Source: Candidatus Heimdallarchaeota archaeon LC_3 (GTDB lineage: Archaea > Asgardarchaeota > Heimdallarchaeia > Hodarchaeales > LC-3). From it: a stretch of 11,056 nucleotides of DNA. This document shows, in pieces, positions 1-5,983 of the stretch (position 1 is the stretch's first letter; each line of letters opens with the position of its first letter). The notes under the pieces were generated by a model, which searched no databases, had not been told where the DNA came from, and saw only the letters and a program-made list of their open reading frames with translations. The position numbers and the translations under genes were made by a program. The stretch lies in NCBI GenBank assembly GCA_001940645.1, contig MDVS01000066.1, forward strand, positions 1 through 11,056, given 5' to 3'.

Positions 1-623
1 AATTTTCCAAAAAGTTTGTAAAGCTCCTCACAAAGATACCAGGAATCTGTTGTACAGCATAGTTGTTTTGAACGTGCTCCTTTTAGTAATAATTGGGTTA
101 TTTGTTTTGTAAAGAGTTGTTTTGCTAGGTTTATTTTTGTTTTAAAGCCTTCAAGGTGTCCTTGGTTGCGTTGTAAAAATTTTTTAGGTAAATATTGTTT
201 AAAATCATAATCGAAATATGATAGAGAAGTAATCCAGCAGTCTACTATGATATTCTCAAACTGGGTGCCCCCTCCAACATGATTATGTTGATAGGCAGCA
301 CCATGTACCTCTTTTCCATATCTCCTCATTGAAGTATCGTCAAGAGAAACTACTACTCGTTCTCGACCATCAATGTTACTAAATCGTTTAGAAAGGTCTT
401 TTTTCAGAATTTGAAGGTAGGGACGACTTCGAAGAAGCGAATAACGTATCTTTCGTGCGGAAATATTATCTATTCCTGTTCGTTCTAAGCTTTGAATACT
501 TTTTCTACGACCTGCAATTAAATGATTGCATAATGCTGCCATGTTTATATTTTGGCTGCCATAGCTCCAAGGGAATGTTTTTAAACTCTGTTGAATGAAT
601 TCTCGTATGGGAGGGAAGAACAT
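1..623 (-). CDS. DDE transposase, IS4/IS701-like, 3' part beyond window edge
   Basis: The frame is open on the minus strand from an ATG at 623 to the left edge (about 207 residues seen), so the protein is incomplete. It should cut and rejoin DNA at the ends of its own insertion sequence. The first catalytic Asp is probably in the segment VSLDDTSMRRYGKEVHGA, which fits the 'DDT..(K/R)RYG..V.GA' signature of DDE_5/IS701-like transposases. The following stretch YQHNHVGGGTQFENIIVDCW fits the same family. A second catalytic Asp is likely in CCTTDSWYLCEEL; the catalytic Glu would lie outside the window. The N-terminus is basic (GRRKSIQSLERTG), as expected for a DNA-binding region. TTG and GTG codons at 638 and 635, closer to a GGGAGAG ribosome site at 654-660, are alternative starts. 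An in-frame TAG lies just upstream. The family assignment is by motif only. Confidence 0.8.
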   Translation of the reverse strand, partial: MFFPPIREFIQQSLKTFPWSYGSQNINMAALCNHLIAGRRKSIQSLERTGIDNISARKIRYSLLRSRPYLQILKKDLSKRFSNIDGRERVVVSLDDTSMRRYGKEVHGAAYQHNHVGGGTQFENIIVDCWITSLSYFDYDFKQYLPKKFLQRNQGHLEGFKTKINLAKQLFTKQITQLLLKGARSKQLCCTTDSWYLCEELYKLFGK

Positions 624-709
624 GGTTTGAATCACCAATTCTTCTATGTTTTTCTCTCCCTTCTAAATTTTATGAATTTTGTCGGAATACAGAAATTTAT
701 GTAAAAAGT

Positions 710-2341
710 ATGTTAATTTTCGTAATTTTTGTTAGCTTTGGCCTTCTATTTTATTCCCCTACCACTAGTAATGCAACATTACCGTTGGCACAAAATACAG
801 CTTGGCAGTGGGAGATTAATAATAATGATACGCTCATATACCATATTGAAGATAATGTATTGGGATCACGCATTGAGGCATATAACATTACAGGTGAACC
901 ATGGATTTCTTCTAGTTCCTTAGATGTGTTAAATATAACTAAATTAGAATTTAACCAATTAACTGGAAGTGTTAAGAACTCGGATGTAATATTCCAATGT
1001 GCAGTAAGTCCTGTACCAGGATCTGGATTTTGGCAACTATCGTTCTACGATGGAGGAGTCAATACTGGAGGATTTACATTGGCTTTTCCACTAATTCCTG
1101 TGAATACAAGCGGTTTAATAAATCAAACTCAGTTGAATGATTGGGGTATCGCAATGACCAACAATTGGGGAGGAACTACTTATGCAAGCGCAATGCAATT
1201 ACAAGAATATGTTGTAGTAGGTGATAATGAGCTCCATTTATATAATTCAACCTCAACGATTTTTCAATATGTAAACATGACGTTTAATAATAATGGAATA
1301 CTTGAAACTGCATATATTAATGTTGAATTAGATATGGGTGGACTATTTTTATTTGAACAAACTATAACAAGAGTAACCGGTGACGTGAATAGTCTATTAA
1401 ACCCAATAGATGAAACTACTGTTGCTGTAAACGTTGGAGATAGTCTAATTTATCAAATTTTTTTGAACGGAGTTCCCTTTGGGTATCGAAGTTACAATAT
1501 CACATATGTCGGAGAAATTATGGGTGATTATCAAGGTGGCGAGAAATTGTTTTGGGGTGCTAATGCGACAAGATATAATTATGACACATCTACTGCTACT
1601 TGGATAATTGATAATGAAGAGTGGACTGAACAAACGATTGGAGGTGGTGATGATAATTATCTTTTTCTACGGATGGAAGGTCCCACAAGTTTAGTTCATC
1701 CAGAAGGTACAAATGGTTCAATTTTAGAAATGAATTTAGCTCCTTTGTATGGTTCATGGCAAGGTGGATATTTGGATACATCCGAAACTGGTGATTGGTG
1801 GGTAAAATTCTCTAATACAACTACTGGTCAATGGTTACGAATAGAGCTTGAACCTGATACTGGTATTTTACAGAACGTATCCTTTCCTATGGAAACTGGT
1901 ATTTATAGCGAATATCTAGTTGATCCTGCTGATTTTTCTCCAACTACCGAGGATTTATTACCCAAAGCGACTTTTATAGGCAATACTACGACAATCTTAG
2001 AAGGTGAATGGGTACAATTTACTTTTACTGGGGCTCTCGGTGATATGCCAACAGAAGGTAAATGGAATTTCGGTGATGGTTCAGCAGATTCGACAGATGA
2101 AAATCCCACTCATCAATATACAACAGCGGGAACTTATACGGTGACTTTAACGGTAACTGATAATGATGGAGATGTGGACGTCTATTCGATGGATATTACT
2201 GTGAATCCTATTTCAAGTACAAGTGATTCTACTTCAAGCACAAGTGAAGAAGAAAGTATTAGTGTAACACCTGGTTTTGGTATCAGTATTATAAGTATAA
2301 TTAGTTTAATTAGTGTAATTATTTTAAAAAAGAAGCATTAG
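710..2341 (+). CDS. Secreted, membrane-anchored surface protein with PKD domain
   Basis: Protein of 543 residues without a catalytic motif, probably an extracellular cell-surface protein. Residues 2-16 are a hydrophobic signal-like stretch. Two copies of an unrecognised beta-rich domain follow: (N)xDxLIY at 40-44 with YNIT at 58-61, and GDSLIY at 243-248 with YNIT at 262-265, at identical internal spacing. A PKD domain lies at about 424-499 (WNFGDG 452-457, then the HQYTTAGTYTVTLTV strand from 468). A Ser/Thr/Glu-rich linker leads to TPGFG at 520-524, a membrane helix at about 525-539 and a KKKH tail. This resembles archaeal C-terminal sorting/anchor signals of the PGF-CTERM kind. There are many N-x-S/T sites, typical of archaeal surface glycoproteins. 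The predicted N-terminus has no basic residue before the hydrophobic stretch, and the frame stays open upstream into the insertion sequence, so the native start may have been lost. Confidence 0.85.
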   Translation: MLIFVIFVSFGLLFYSPTTSNATLPLAQNTAWQWEINNNDTLIYHIEDNVLGSRIEAYNITGEPWISSSSLDVLNITKLEFNQLTGSVKNSDVIFQCAVSPVPGSGFWQLSFYDGGVNTGGFTLAFPLIPVNTSGLINQTQLNDWGIAMTNNWGGTTYASAMQLQEYVVVGDNELHLYNSTSTIFQYVNMTFNNNGILETAYINVELDMGGLFLFEQTITRVTGDVNSLLNPIDETTVAVNVGDSLIYQIFLNGVPFGYRSYNITYVGEIMGDYQGGEKLFWGANATRYNYDTSTATWIIDNEEWTEQTIGGGDDNYLFLRMEGPTSLVHPEGTNGSILEMNLAPLYGSWQGGYLDTSETGDWWVKFSNTTTGQWLRIELEPDTGILQNVSFPMETGIYSEYLVDPADFSPTTEDLLPKATFIGNTTTILEGEWVQFTFTGALGDMPTEGKWNFGDGSADSTDENPTHQYTTAGTYTVTLTVTDNDGDVDVYSMDITVNPISSTSDSTSSTSEEESISVTPGFGISIISIISLISVIILKKKH

Positions 2342-2372
2342 ACCGAGAAAACTTGTGGAAATAAGATCTTTC

Positions 2373-2411
2373 TAAGTTATTTAACTTAATTTCCCTTTCT
2401 TTTTTTTTTTT
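2373..2411 (+). terminator. Hairpin plus T-run terminator after the PKD gene
   Basis: TAAGTT (2373-2378) and AACTTA (2383-2388) can pair around a 4-nt loop. A pyrimidine-rich stretch ending in twelve consecutive T (2400-2411) follows. It lies 30-70 nt past the stop at 2341. Archaeal termination depends mainly on the T-run, which is unusually long here. Confidence 0.65.
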
Positions 2412-2427
2412 AATAAAAATTGCGTGT

Positions 2428-2554
2428 ATGAACAAAAAAGACTGGAAACGAGTTATTGTAAATTAATCAAGAGGAAATTTCTGATTGTCCGATTAAATGT
2501 CCATATTTTTCAAATAAAATCGATATTACCAAAGTGATTCTGATTGAAGAATAA
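2428..2554 (+). pseudogene. Possible frameshifted small CxxxC ORF
   Basis: An ATG at 2428 opens MNKKDWKRVIVN and stops. Removing one A near 2460 would join it to a second frame, INQEEISDCPIKCPY and onward, which ends at TAA 2552-2554 and gives a protein of about 41 residues with two Cys in a CPIKCP motif. No family was recognised, and no convincing promoter or ribosome site is visible because the ATG follows the T-run terminator directly. It may be chance. The remaining sequence to 2677 shows only a weak A6C/GT6 hairpin (2589-2606) and nothing else I can name. Confidence 0.25.
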
Positions 2555-2677
2555 ACTCTTTTCTATTGATCTGGATTGCTCATTGCATAAAAAACGTGGG
2601 TTTTTTAGTTCGAATAAAAATAGAATATTTTGGATTATTCCCACTTCTTGATCCCGATGATTTCTGATTAATCTTGA

Positions 2678-2899
2678 TTAATTTTCTTGAAACGACCCAA
2701 AATATCTTTCGATCAATTCTTCAACACTTTTGAATGTTAATGTCTCACCAGACCAATCTTTTAGTTGATTTTGATATTTATTGACGAATTCATTAGTAAA
2801 ACGTTGTAATCTAGTAGCTAATTCATCATTATATTTCGATACTAAAAGGATAGTTCTTATTGATCTTTCCTCAACTATAAAGACTTTTATTGTACTCAA
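2678..2899 (-). pseudogene. C-terminal half of a longin/roadblock-like sensor domain (5'-truncated)
   Basis: Open frame of 73 codons beginning at a TTG (2899) that directly follows an in-frame TAA, with no ATG available. The layout is a beta strand pair (KVFIVEERSIRTILLVSK), an amphipathic helix (DELATRLQRFTNEFVNKY), then LKDWSGETLTFKSVEELIERYFG. In my reading this matches the second half of small alpha/beta sensor domains of the longin/roadblock type, common in archaea and especially Asgard genomes, where an N-terminal half of roughly 70-80 residues precedes it. That half is absent: the next 36 bp upstream are noncoding and are followed by the A1 winged-helix gene on the same strand. It is either a gene remnant or a short protein co-transcribed with A1. 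The family call is from remembered pattern and is not certain. Confidence 0.5.
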
Positions 2900-2935
2900 T
2901 TAAATTAGATTTGCCTTTAACGACGAGTAATTAAT

Positions 2936-3229
2936 TCACAAAAAATCTAAAATTTCTTTAGCTATGATTAAACCCTCTTTTGTAAGTTGGTATGTGATAT
3001 TTCCACTAGTTTTATGTTCGATTACTAATTTGGCAGATAATAAATGAGCTAATCCTTTTTTCTTCCATTTTTTATAAATGATATTACTTGGATTTATTTC
3101 TTTTAGTAATAATTTTTTTATTCCCGTATCTGTGCTATAATGAGCATGTAATCCCCAATGATTTAGCTCTGCAATTATTCTTAAGATCATTAATTCTAAT
3201 TCAGTGAAATTCTCAGCCATATACTTCAC
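2936..3229 (-). CDS. Small winged-helix regulator A1
   Basis: Small, probably DNA-binding protein of 97 residues from GTG 3229, or 94 from ATG 3220, which I prefer slightly. The helices (FTELELMILRIIAELNHWG; INPSNIIYKKWKKKGLAHLL) are followed by a wing, LVIEHKTSGNITYQLTKEG, whose YxLTxxG ending is typical of PadR/MarR-type winged helices. It has no visible effector domain. It is divergent from B1, and the two starts are about 105 bp apart. It is a paralogue of A2 (4843-5135): LVIEHKTSGNITYQLTKEG aligns with LIKKHSTGKKITWDLTREG and the repaired lengths are equal. A perfect-armed inverted repeat (3219-3238) covers its start, suggesting autoregulation. Its target genes are unknown. Confidence 0.7.
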   Translation of the reverse strand: MKYMAENFTELELMILRIIAELNHWGLHAHYSTDTGIKKLLLKEINPSNIIYKKWKKKGLAHLLSAKLVIEHKTSGNITYQLTKEGLIIAKEILDFL

Positions 3230-3238
3230 TAAGTATAT
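3219..3238. promoter_or_regulatory. Inverted-repeat candidate operator at the A1 start
   Basis: ATATACTTCACTAAGTATAT has two perfect 8-bp arms around a 4-nt centre and covers both possible A1 start codons (GTG 3229, ATG 3220). A protein bound here would block A1 transcription or translation initiation. The half-site recurs upstream of B1, A2 and the 39-aa ORF. The role as operator is inferred. Confidence 0.5.
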
Positions 3239-3250
3239 ATTTAATAATTA

Positions 3251-3259
3251 GTTTAAATA
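3251..3259 (-). promoter_or_regulatory. TATA box of A1
   Basis: The minus strand reads TATTTAAAC here, centred about 26 bp upstream of 3229. This would start the A1 transcript at or near its first codon (leaderless). Confidence 0.45.
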
Positions 3260-3288
3260 GATTTCGATTAATTGAATTATTAGAAATG

Positions 3289-3333
3289 TTTATATATAGT
3301 TGGTATATACTAAGTATGTATGGTGAACACAAA
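3289..3333 (+). promoter_or_regulatory. B1 promoter, operator-like dyad and ribosome site
   Basis: TTTATATA at 3289-3296 is a strong TATA box, preceded by GAAA. The 11-bp dyad ATACTAAGTAT (3307-3317) sits between it and the expected transcription start near 3318, a typical position for a repressor. GGTGA at 3322-3326 lies 7 nt before ATG 3334, which fixes the start. The ACTAAGTAT core also occurs in the A1 operator (3228-3236). Confidence 0.6.
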
Positions 3334-3750
3334 ATGAATACCAATAATCGTCCAGATATGCAAGAAAAATGGTCAAAATTACGTGAAGAAAGAATGGAAA
3401 AAATATATGATTACTTGGAAGTTCATAAAAATCAAGAACATACTGCCTATAGTTTAGCTAAAAGCCTGAAAATAACATTATCAACCGTACAACAATTATT
3501 AGATAATCTCTTTACTGATGGCTTAATTATTCTTGAACAAAAAGTAGAAAAGAATAGAGTGAAAAAAACAGCTAGAATAAAAAGAGTTAATGAATTTGTT
3601 TTTACTGAATTGAGTGAAAATAATCCAAAATTAGAACAAATGATCAATAAAGCTCACGAGAAAGGCTTAAGTGTTTGGATTCATAAAAAGGACGGAACTA
3701 AATATGAAATTACTAAATCTAAAAAAGAAACAGAGGAAATAGTTCATTAG
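3334..3750 (+). CDS. Winged-helix regulator B1 with conserved C-terminal hairpin
   Basis: 138 residues from ATG 3334. An upstream in-frame ATG at 3286 lies inside the TATA box region and is rejected as start. A charged N-terminal helix (EKWSKLREERMEKIYDYLE) leads into a winged helix (HTAYSLAKSLKITLSTVQQL, then LLDNLFTDGLIIL with a basic wing). A linker precedes a short C-terminal element, GLSVWIHKKDGTKYEI, that looks like a beta hairpin. B2 (4216-4617) shares the same order and motifs: EKW.K..EER, YDYLE, YSL.K, LI, and G(L/V)SV(W/Y)IH(K/R)KDG(T/S)K. It probably binds DNA as a transcription regulator; ligand and targets are unknown. It is divergent from A1, with dyads in the shared promoter region. 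Confidence 0.75.
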   Translation: MNTNNRPDMQEKWSKLREERMEKIYDYLEVHKNQEHTAYSLAKSLKITLSTVQQLLDNLFTDGLIILEQKVEKNRVKKTARIKRVNEFVFTELSENNPKLEQMINKAHEKGLSVWIHKKDGTKYEITKSKKETEEIVH

Positions 3751-3773
3751 AACTATTTCAAAACCGCTTTTTT
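3736..3773 (+). terminator. Hairpin terminator overlapping the B1 stop codon
   Basis: GAAATAGTT (3736-3744) pairs perfectly with AACTATTTC (3751-3759). The B1 stop codon TAG lies in the 6-nt loop, and six T (3768-3773) follow. A further 8-bp hairpin, ATCTAATT/AATTAGAT, lies at 3845-3865. Confidence 0.6.
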
Positions 3774-3990
3774 AAGAAAAAAATCATAAGATTGGGGAAT
3801 ACAATTTTAATAGTGATCGCTTATCTGAGAAACCCATTAATTAAATCTAATTTTGTTAATTAGATAAGAAATTACACTACTTTATTGATTTAATCGAATT
3901 TTTTCATTCCAAATTTTTTTCTACTTAAGACAATTTTACAAATTGTTCCTATTCCCTTGGGTCATTTTAGATATACTTGAGGTGAAAAAT

Positions 3991-4110
3991 ATGGTAAGAT
4001 GGTTTTATTCCGTAAAAAATTGGATTTGGAATAAGAATCAGGGAGTTCAATTACCAGATTGTAACATTGTAAACAGCTACGGGAGAGAAAATAAGAAAAT
4101 GTATGGGTAG
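3991..4110 (+). CDS. 39-aa Trp-rich small protein (hypothetical)
   Basis: A short ORF from ATG 3991 to TAG 4108-4110 with a good ribosome site, AGGTGA at 3980-3985 spaced 5 nt from the ATG. It begins MVRWFYSVKNWIWNKNQG and is basic and aromatic-rich, with a single Cys. No family was recognised. ATATACTT at 3971-3978 matches the half-site of the neighbouring winged-helix operators, so it could be a member of the same small regulon. It sits in the otherwise gene-free space between the convergent B1 and B2 genes (3751-4215), close to the axis of the inverted duplication. Its short length means it could still be a chance ORF; the ribosome site and motif argue for it. Confidence 0.45.
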   Translation: MVRWFYSVKNWIWNKNQGVQLPDCNIVNSYGRENKKMYG

Positions 4111-4215
4111 AGATGGAAAATTTTTAAATTTAACAAAAAATTACTGAGAAAAATAACACGTTATAAATGAAAATATGAATTATTGACTCAATTATTATTT
4201 TACCCTTTGAACTTG

Positions 4216-4617
4216 TCATAACAATGATAATTCTATTTTCGACCCATCTTTACGATGAATATAAACTGAAACTCCTGTTGCTTTTGTTCTTTCTATTAAT
4301 TTTTCTAAGAATTCATCGGTAATATTTTCTTCGTTATAGTCCTCGAAAGTATAGTCTTCAAATTCCAGGATATTAACAATGTTTTTTGTCCGGCCATTAT
4401 CCATTATTTGTTTGATTTTTATTAATCCTTCTTCTATTAATTTATTAATAATATTTTCTGTACTTTTTAATGAGTAATTAAATTTCTTGCTTAGACTATA
4501 GATTGTTTGGTTTGGTTTATCTTCTAAATAATCATATAGCTCAATTGCTCTCTCTTCTTCTTGTTTCTTCCATTTTTCTTCTGCTTTTGCTCTTGCTTTT
4601 TCTGTATTCTTAACCAT
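4216..4617 (-). CDS. Winged-helix regulator B2, paralogue of B1
   Basis: 133 residues from ATG 4617, with a GGTGTGA ribosome site at 4622-4628 on the minus strand. A highly charged N-terminal helix (KARAKAEEKWKKQEEERAIE) is followed by YDYLEDKPNQTIYSLSKKFN and the recognition region KSTENIINKLIEEGLIKIKQ. An acidic linker (EFEDYTFEDYNEENITDEF) leads to GVSVYIHRKDGSKIEL at the end. The matches to B1 run through the whole length, so these are duplicates rather than chance winged-helix look-alikes. The acidic linker is more pronounced than in B1. B2 converges on B1 and diverges from A2, mirroring the A1/B1 arrangement. It is presumably a transcription regulator; the conserved C-terminal hairpin has no function I can assign. 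Confidence 0.75.
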   Translation of the reverse strand: MVKNTEKARAKAEEKWKKQEEERAIELYDYLEDKPNQTIYSLSKKFNYSLKSTENIINKLIEEGLIKIKQIMDNGRTKNIVNILEFEDYTFEDYNEENITDEFLEKLIERTKATGVSVYIHRKDGSKIELSLL

Positions 4618-4719
4618 TTTTTCACACCATTTTAATTGATATTTATTGTTTAAAAAAATAAAGCTAAATCAAGCAAATTTAACAAAAATAAACATAATTT
4701 AACAATGATCATCAATATT

Positions 4720-4813
4720 ACTTACTAAGTTTGACAACTATTTCAGATCATTTTGAGTATATAAAGTTTCCTACAGTTATAGGATATACTATTTCTAATA
4801 ATAAAGTATATAA
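4720..4813. promoter_or_regulatory. B2-A2 divergent region: repeated half-sites and A2 TATA box
   Basis: Three half-sites of the A1 operator occur here: AGTATAT at 4756-4762, ATATACT at 4784-4790 and AGTATAT at 4805-4811. AGTATATAA is repeated directly at 4756 and 4805. ACTTACTAAGT (4720-4730) is a further short dyad. The last half-site is part of AGTATATAAG, the likely TATA box of A2, about 30 bp before its ATG. Confidence 0.45.
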
Positions 4814-4842
4814 GTGTTCATACTAATGAATGTTTGAGTTAA

Positions 4843-5135
4843 ATGGTATATAAACCCTTGAAAGCATTAGACAAAACTCTACTGTTAGCTATAGGGAGAG
4901 CTAATAATTTTTCACTAAGTAAACATTCTACTATTCATGTAATAAGAAATTATTATCCTAAAGAACTTAAAAAAGAGGGAAAAATAATTAGTAAAATGGA
5001 ATCACGTTCTTTTGGAAGATTAGAAAGCAAAAAATTAATTAAAAAACATTCTACAGGAAAAAAATTACTTGGGACTTAACAAGAGAGGGAAGAACTAAGG
5101 CTTTGGAATTAAATGATATAAAAAATAAAAAGTAA
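4843..5135 (+). pseudogene. Winged-helix regulator A2, frameshifted in poly-A
   Basis: As it stands the frame runs from ATG 4843 to TAA 5077-5079 (78 residues) and ends unnaturally in GKKLLGT. Adding one A to the run of seven at 5058-5064 restores GKKITWDLTREGRTKALELN to a stop at 5133-5135. That gives 97 residues, the same length as A1, and recovers the typical winged-helix ending. Upstream, LDKTLLLAIGRANN and RLESKKLIKKHSTG align with A1. The reading is either a real inactivating deletion, slippage in a poly-A tract that yields both forms, or a homopolymer error in the assembly. The missing piece is the wing strand and last helix, so the short form would probably fold poorly. Transcription is likely leaderless from the TATA box at 4805. 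Confidence 0.7.
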
Positions 5136-5226
5136 TATTTTACATGCCATTCAAACCATTTTTAAATCTCTTAAGCCTTCAAACTTCTCTCTTGTATATT
5201 TTTTTAGAAACTCTGTTCTTGATTGA

Positions 5227-5361
5227 CATTCCAAGTATGAATTTACTTCTATAAGCGGAGAAAAAATAGAAAGACAAAAAACTATAACGGATGGTGTTAT
5301 ATTGGATATAGAATCCGCAATGATTTCAGAATTTAAACCCAGACTTAATGAAGTGGGATGA
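5227..5361 (+). pseudogene. Unidentified coding remnant
   Basis: An open frame of 44 codons without a start codon lies after an in-frame TGA at 5224. It includes GEKIERQKTITDGVILDIES and ends EFKPRLNEVG at a TGA (5359-5361). Its composition looks protein-like, but no family was recognised. It is likely the 3' end of a lost gene. The rest of 5136-5404 is AT-rich with no other gene visible. Confidence 0.3.
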
Positions 5362-5364
5362 AAT

Positions 5365-5410
5365 TTTCAAATAAGATGAAAATAGTCATAGAATTTCAAA
5401 TAAGATGAAA
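5365..5410 (+). repeat. 17-bp direct repeat around the DUF4386 start
   Basis: TTTCAAATAAGATGAAA occurs at 5365-5381 and again, identically, at 5394-5410, offset by 29 bp. Each copy contains ATGAAA. The first ATG (5376) opens a 10-residue ORF, MKIVIEFQIR, whose TGA (5406-5408) overlaps the second ATG (5405) as ATGA. It is either a small tandem duplication or a leader peptide coupled to the downstream gene. Confidence 0.6.
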
Positions 5411-5983
5411 TATATTGGGGCTGTTTCTAGCAATGAAACCGAAGTATTCATCGGAGTGCTCCTCCTGTTAGCTTTAACCGTTTCAGTTGTTATCATTCCA
5501 ATTGTGATGTTTCCAATCCTAAAAAGGTATAATGAAAGTTTGGCCCTTGGGTATGTTGGTGCTAGGATTTTTGAGGGCTTTAGTGATGCTATTATGGCAA
5601 TCAGCGCGCTTCTTCTTGTGATATTAAGTCGAGAATCTGTTAACGCTGGAGCTCCTGGTGATTTTCAAACTTCAGGTGCTTTATTACTGGCATTATTTGA
5701 TTGGATCAGCGTTCTAGAAAACATTTCTTATTGTTTTGGGGTTCTGATCTTTTTTTATTTGTTACATCAATCAAATCTCGTTCCACGATGGCTATCAGTC
5801 TGGGGGTTTATTGGAGCCATTGTGTTGTTAGCAAGAGTTCCTTTGAGCATGTTCGTCTTTGACTCACTATCGACAGCCGTTTTGGCCATTCCAATAATTG
5901 TGAATGAAATGGTTCTAGCAGTATGGTTTATAGTTAAAGGATTCAATTCATCACCAATTTCTTCTGAGTCTGTAGAAACATGA
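5405..5983 (+). CDS. DUF4386 family membrane protein, N-terminally short
   Basis: 192 residues with about five membrane helices. The family is recognisable from RYNESLALGYVGARIFEG (about residues 41-58), NISYCFGVLIFFYLLHQSNL, VPRWLSVWGFIGAI and NEMVLAVWFIVKGF near the end, which are the conserved landmarks of DUF4386. The family's function is unknown to me; it is an integral membrane protein of bacteria and archaea. Full-length members, as I recall them, begin about 40 residues earlier with a basic N-terminus and another membrane helix. Here the ORF starts at the equivalent of the loop SSNETEVFIG, and the upstream frame meets TAA at 5372. The 17-bp repeat sits exactly at this junction, suggesting 5' loss. 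Whether the shortened protein inserts and works is open. Confidence 0.85.
   Translation: MKYIGAVSSNETEVFIGVLLLLALTVSVVIIPIVMFPILKRYNESLALGYVGARIFEGFSDAIMAISALLLVILSRESVNAGAPGDFQTSGALLLALFDWISVLENISYCFGVLIFFYLLHQSNLVPRWLSVWGFIGAIVLLARVPLSMFVFDSLSTAVLAIPIIVNEMVLAVWFIVKGFNSSPISSESVET

Noticed and set aside
729..923. Plus-strand 64-codon frame overlapping the start of the PKD gene
   Set aside because: Out-of-frame overlap without ribosome site; the 543-codon frame explains the region.
1445..2109. Several minus-strand open frames of about 60-70 codons inside the PKD gene
   Set aside because: All are shadows of the plus-strand gene, with no ribosome site or protein-like pattern.
3286..3333. Longer N-terminus for B1 starting at ATG 3286 or 3316
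   Set aside because: The first ATG lies just before the TATA box and upstream of the expected transcript start, while ATG 3334 has a well-spaced GGTGA; B2 also starts at the equivalent place.
3447..3647. Minus-strand 66-codon frame inside B1
   Set aside because: It is antisense to a well-supported gene with a clear paralogue; composition is that of reversed Lys/Glu-rich coding.
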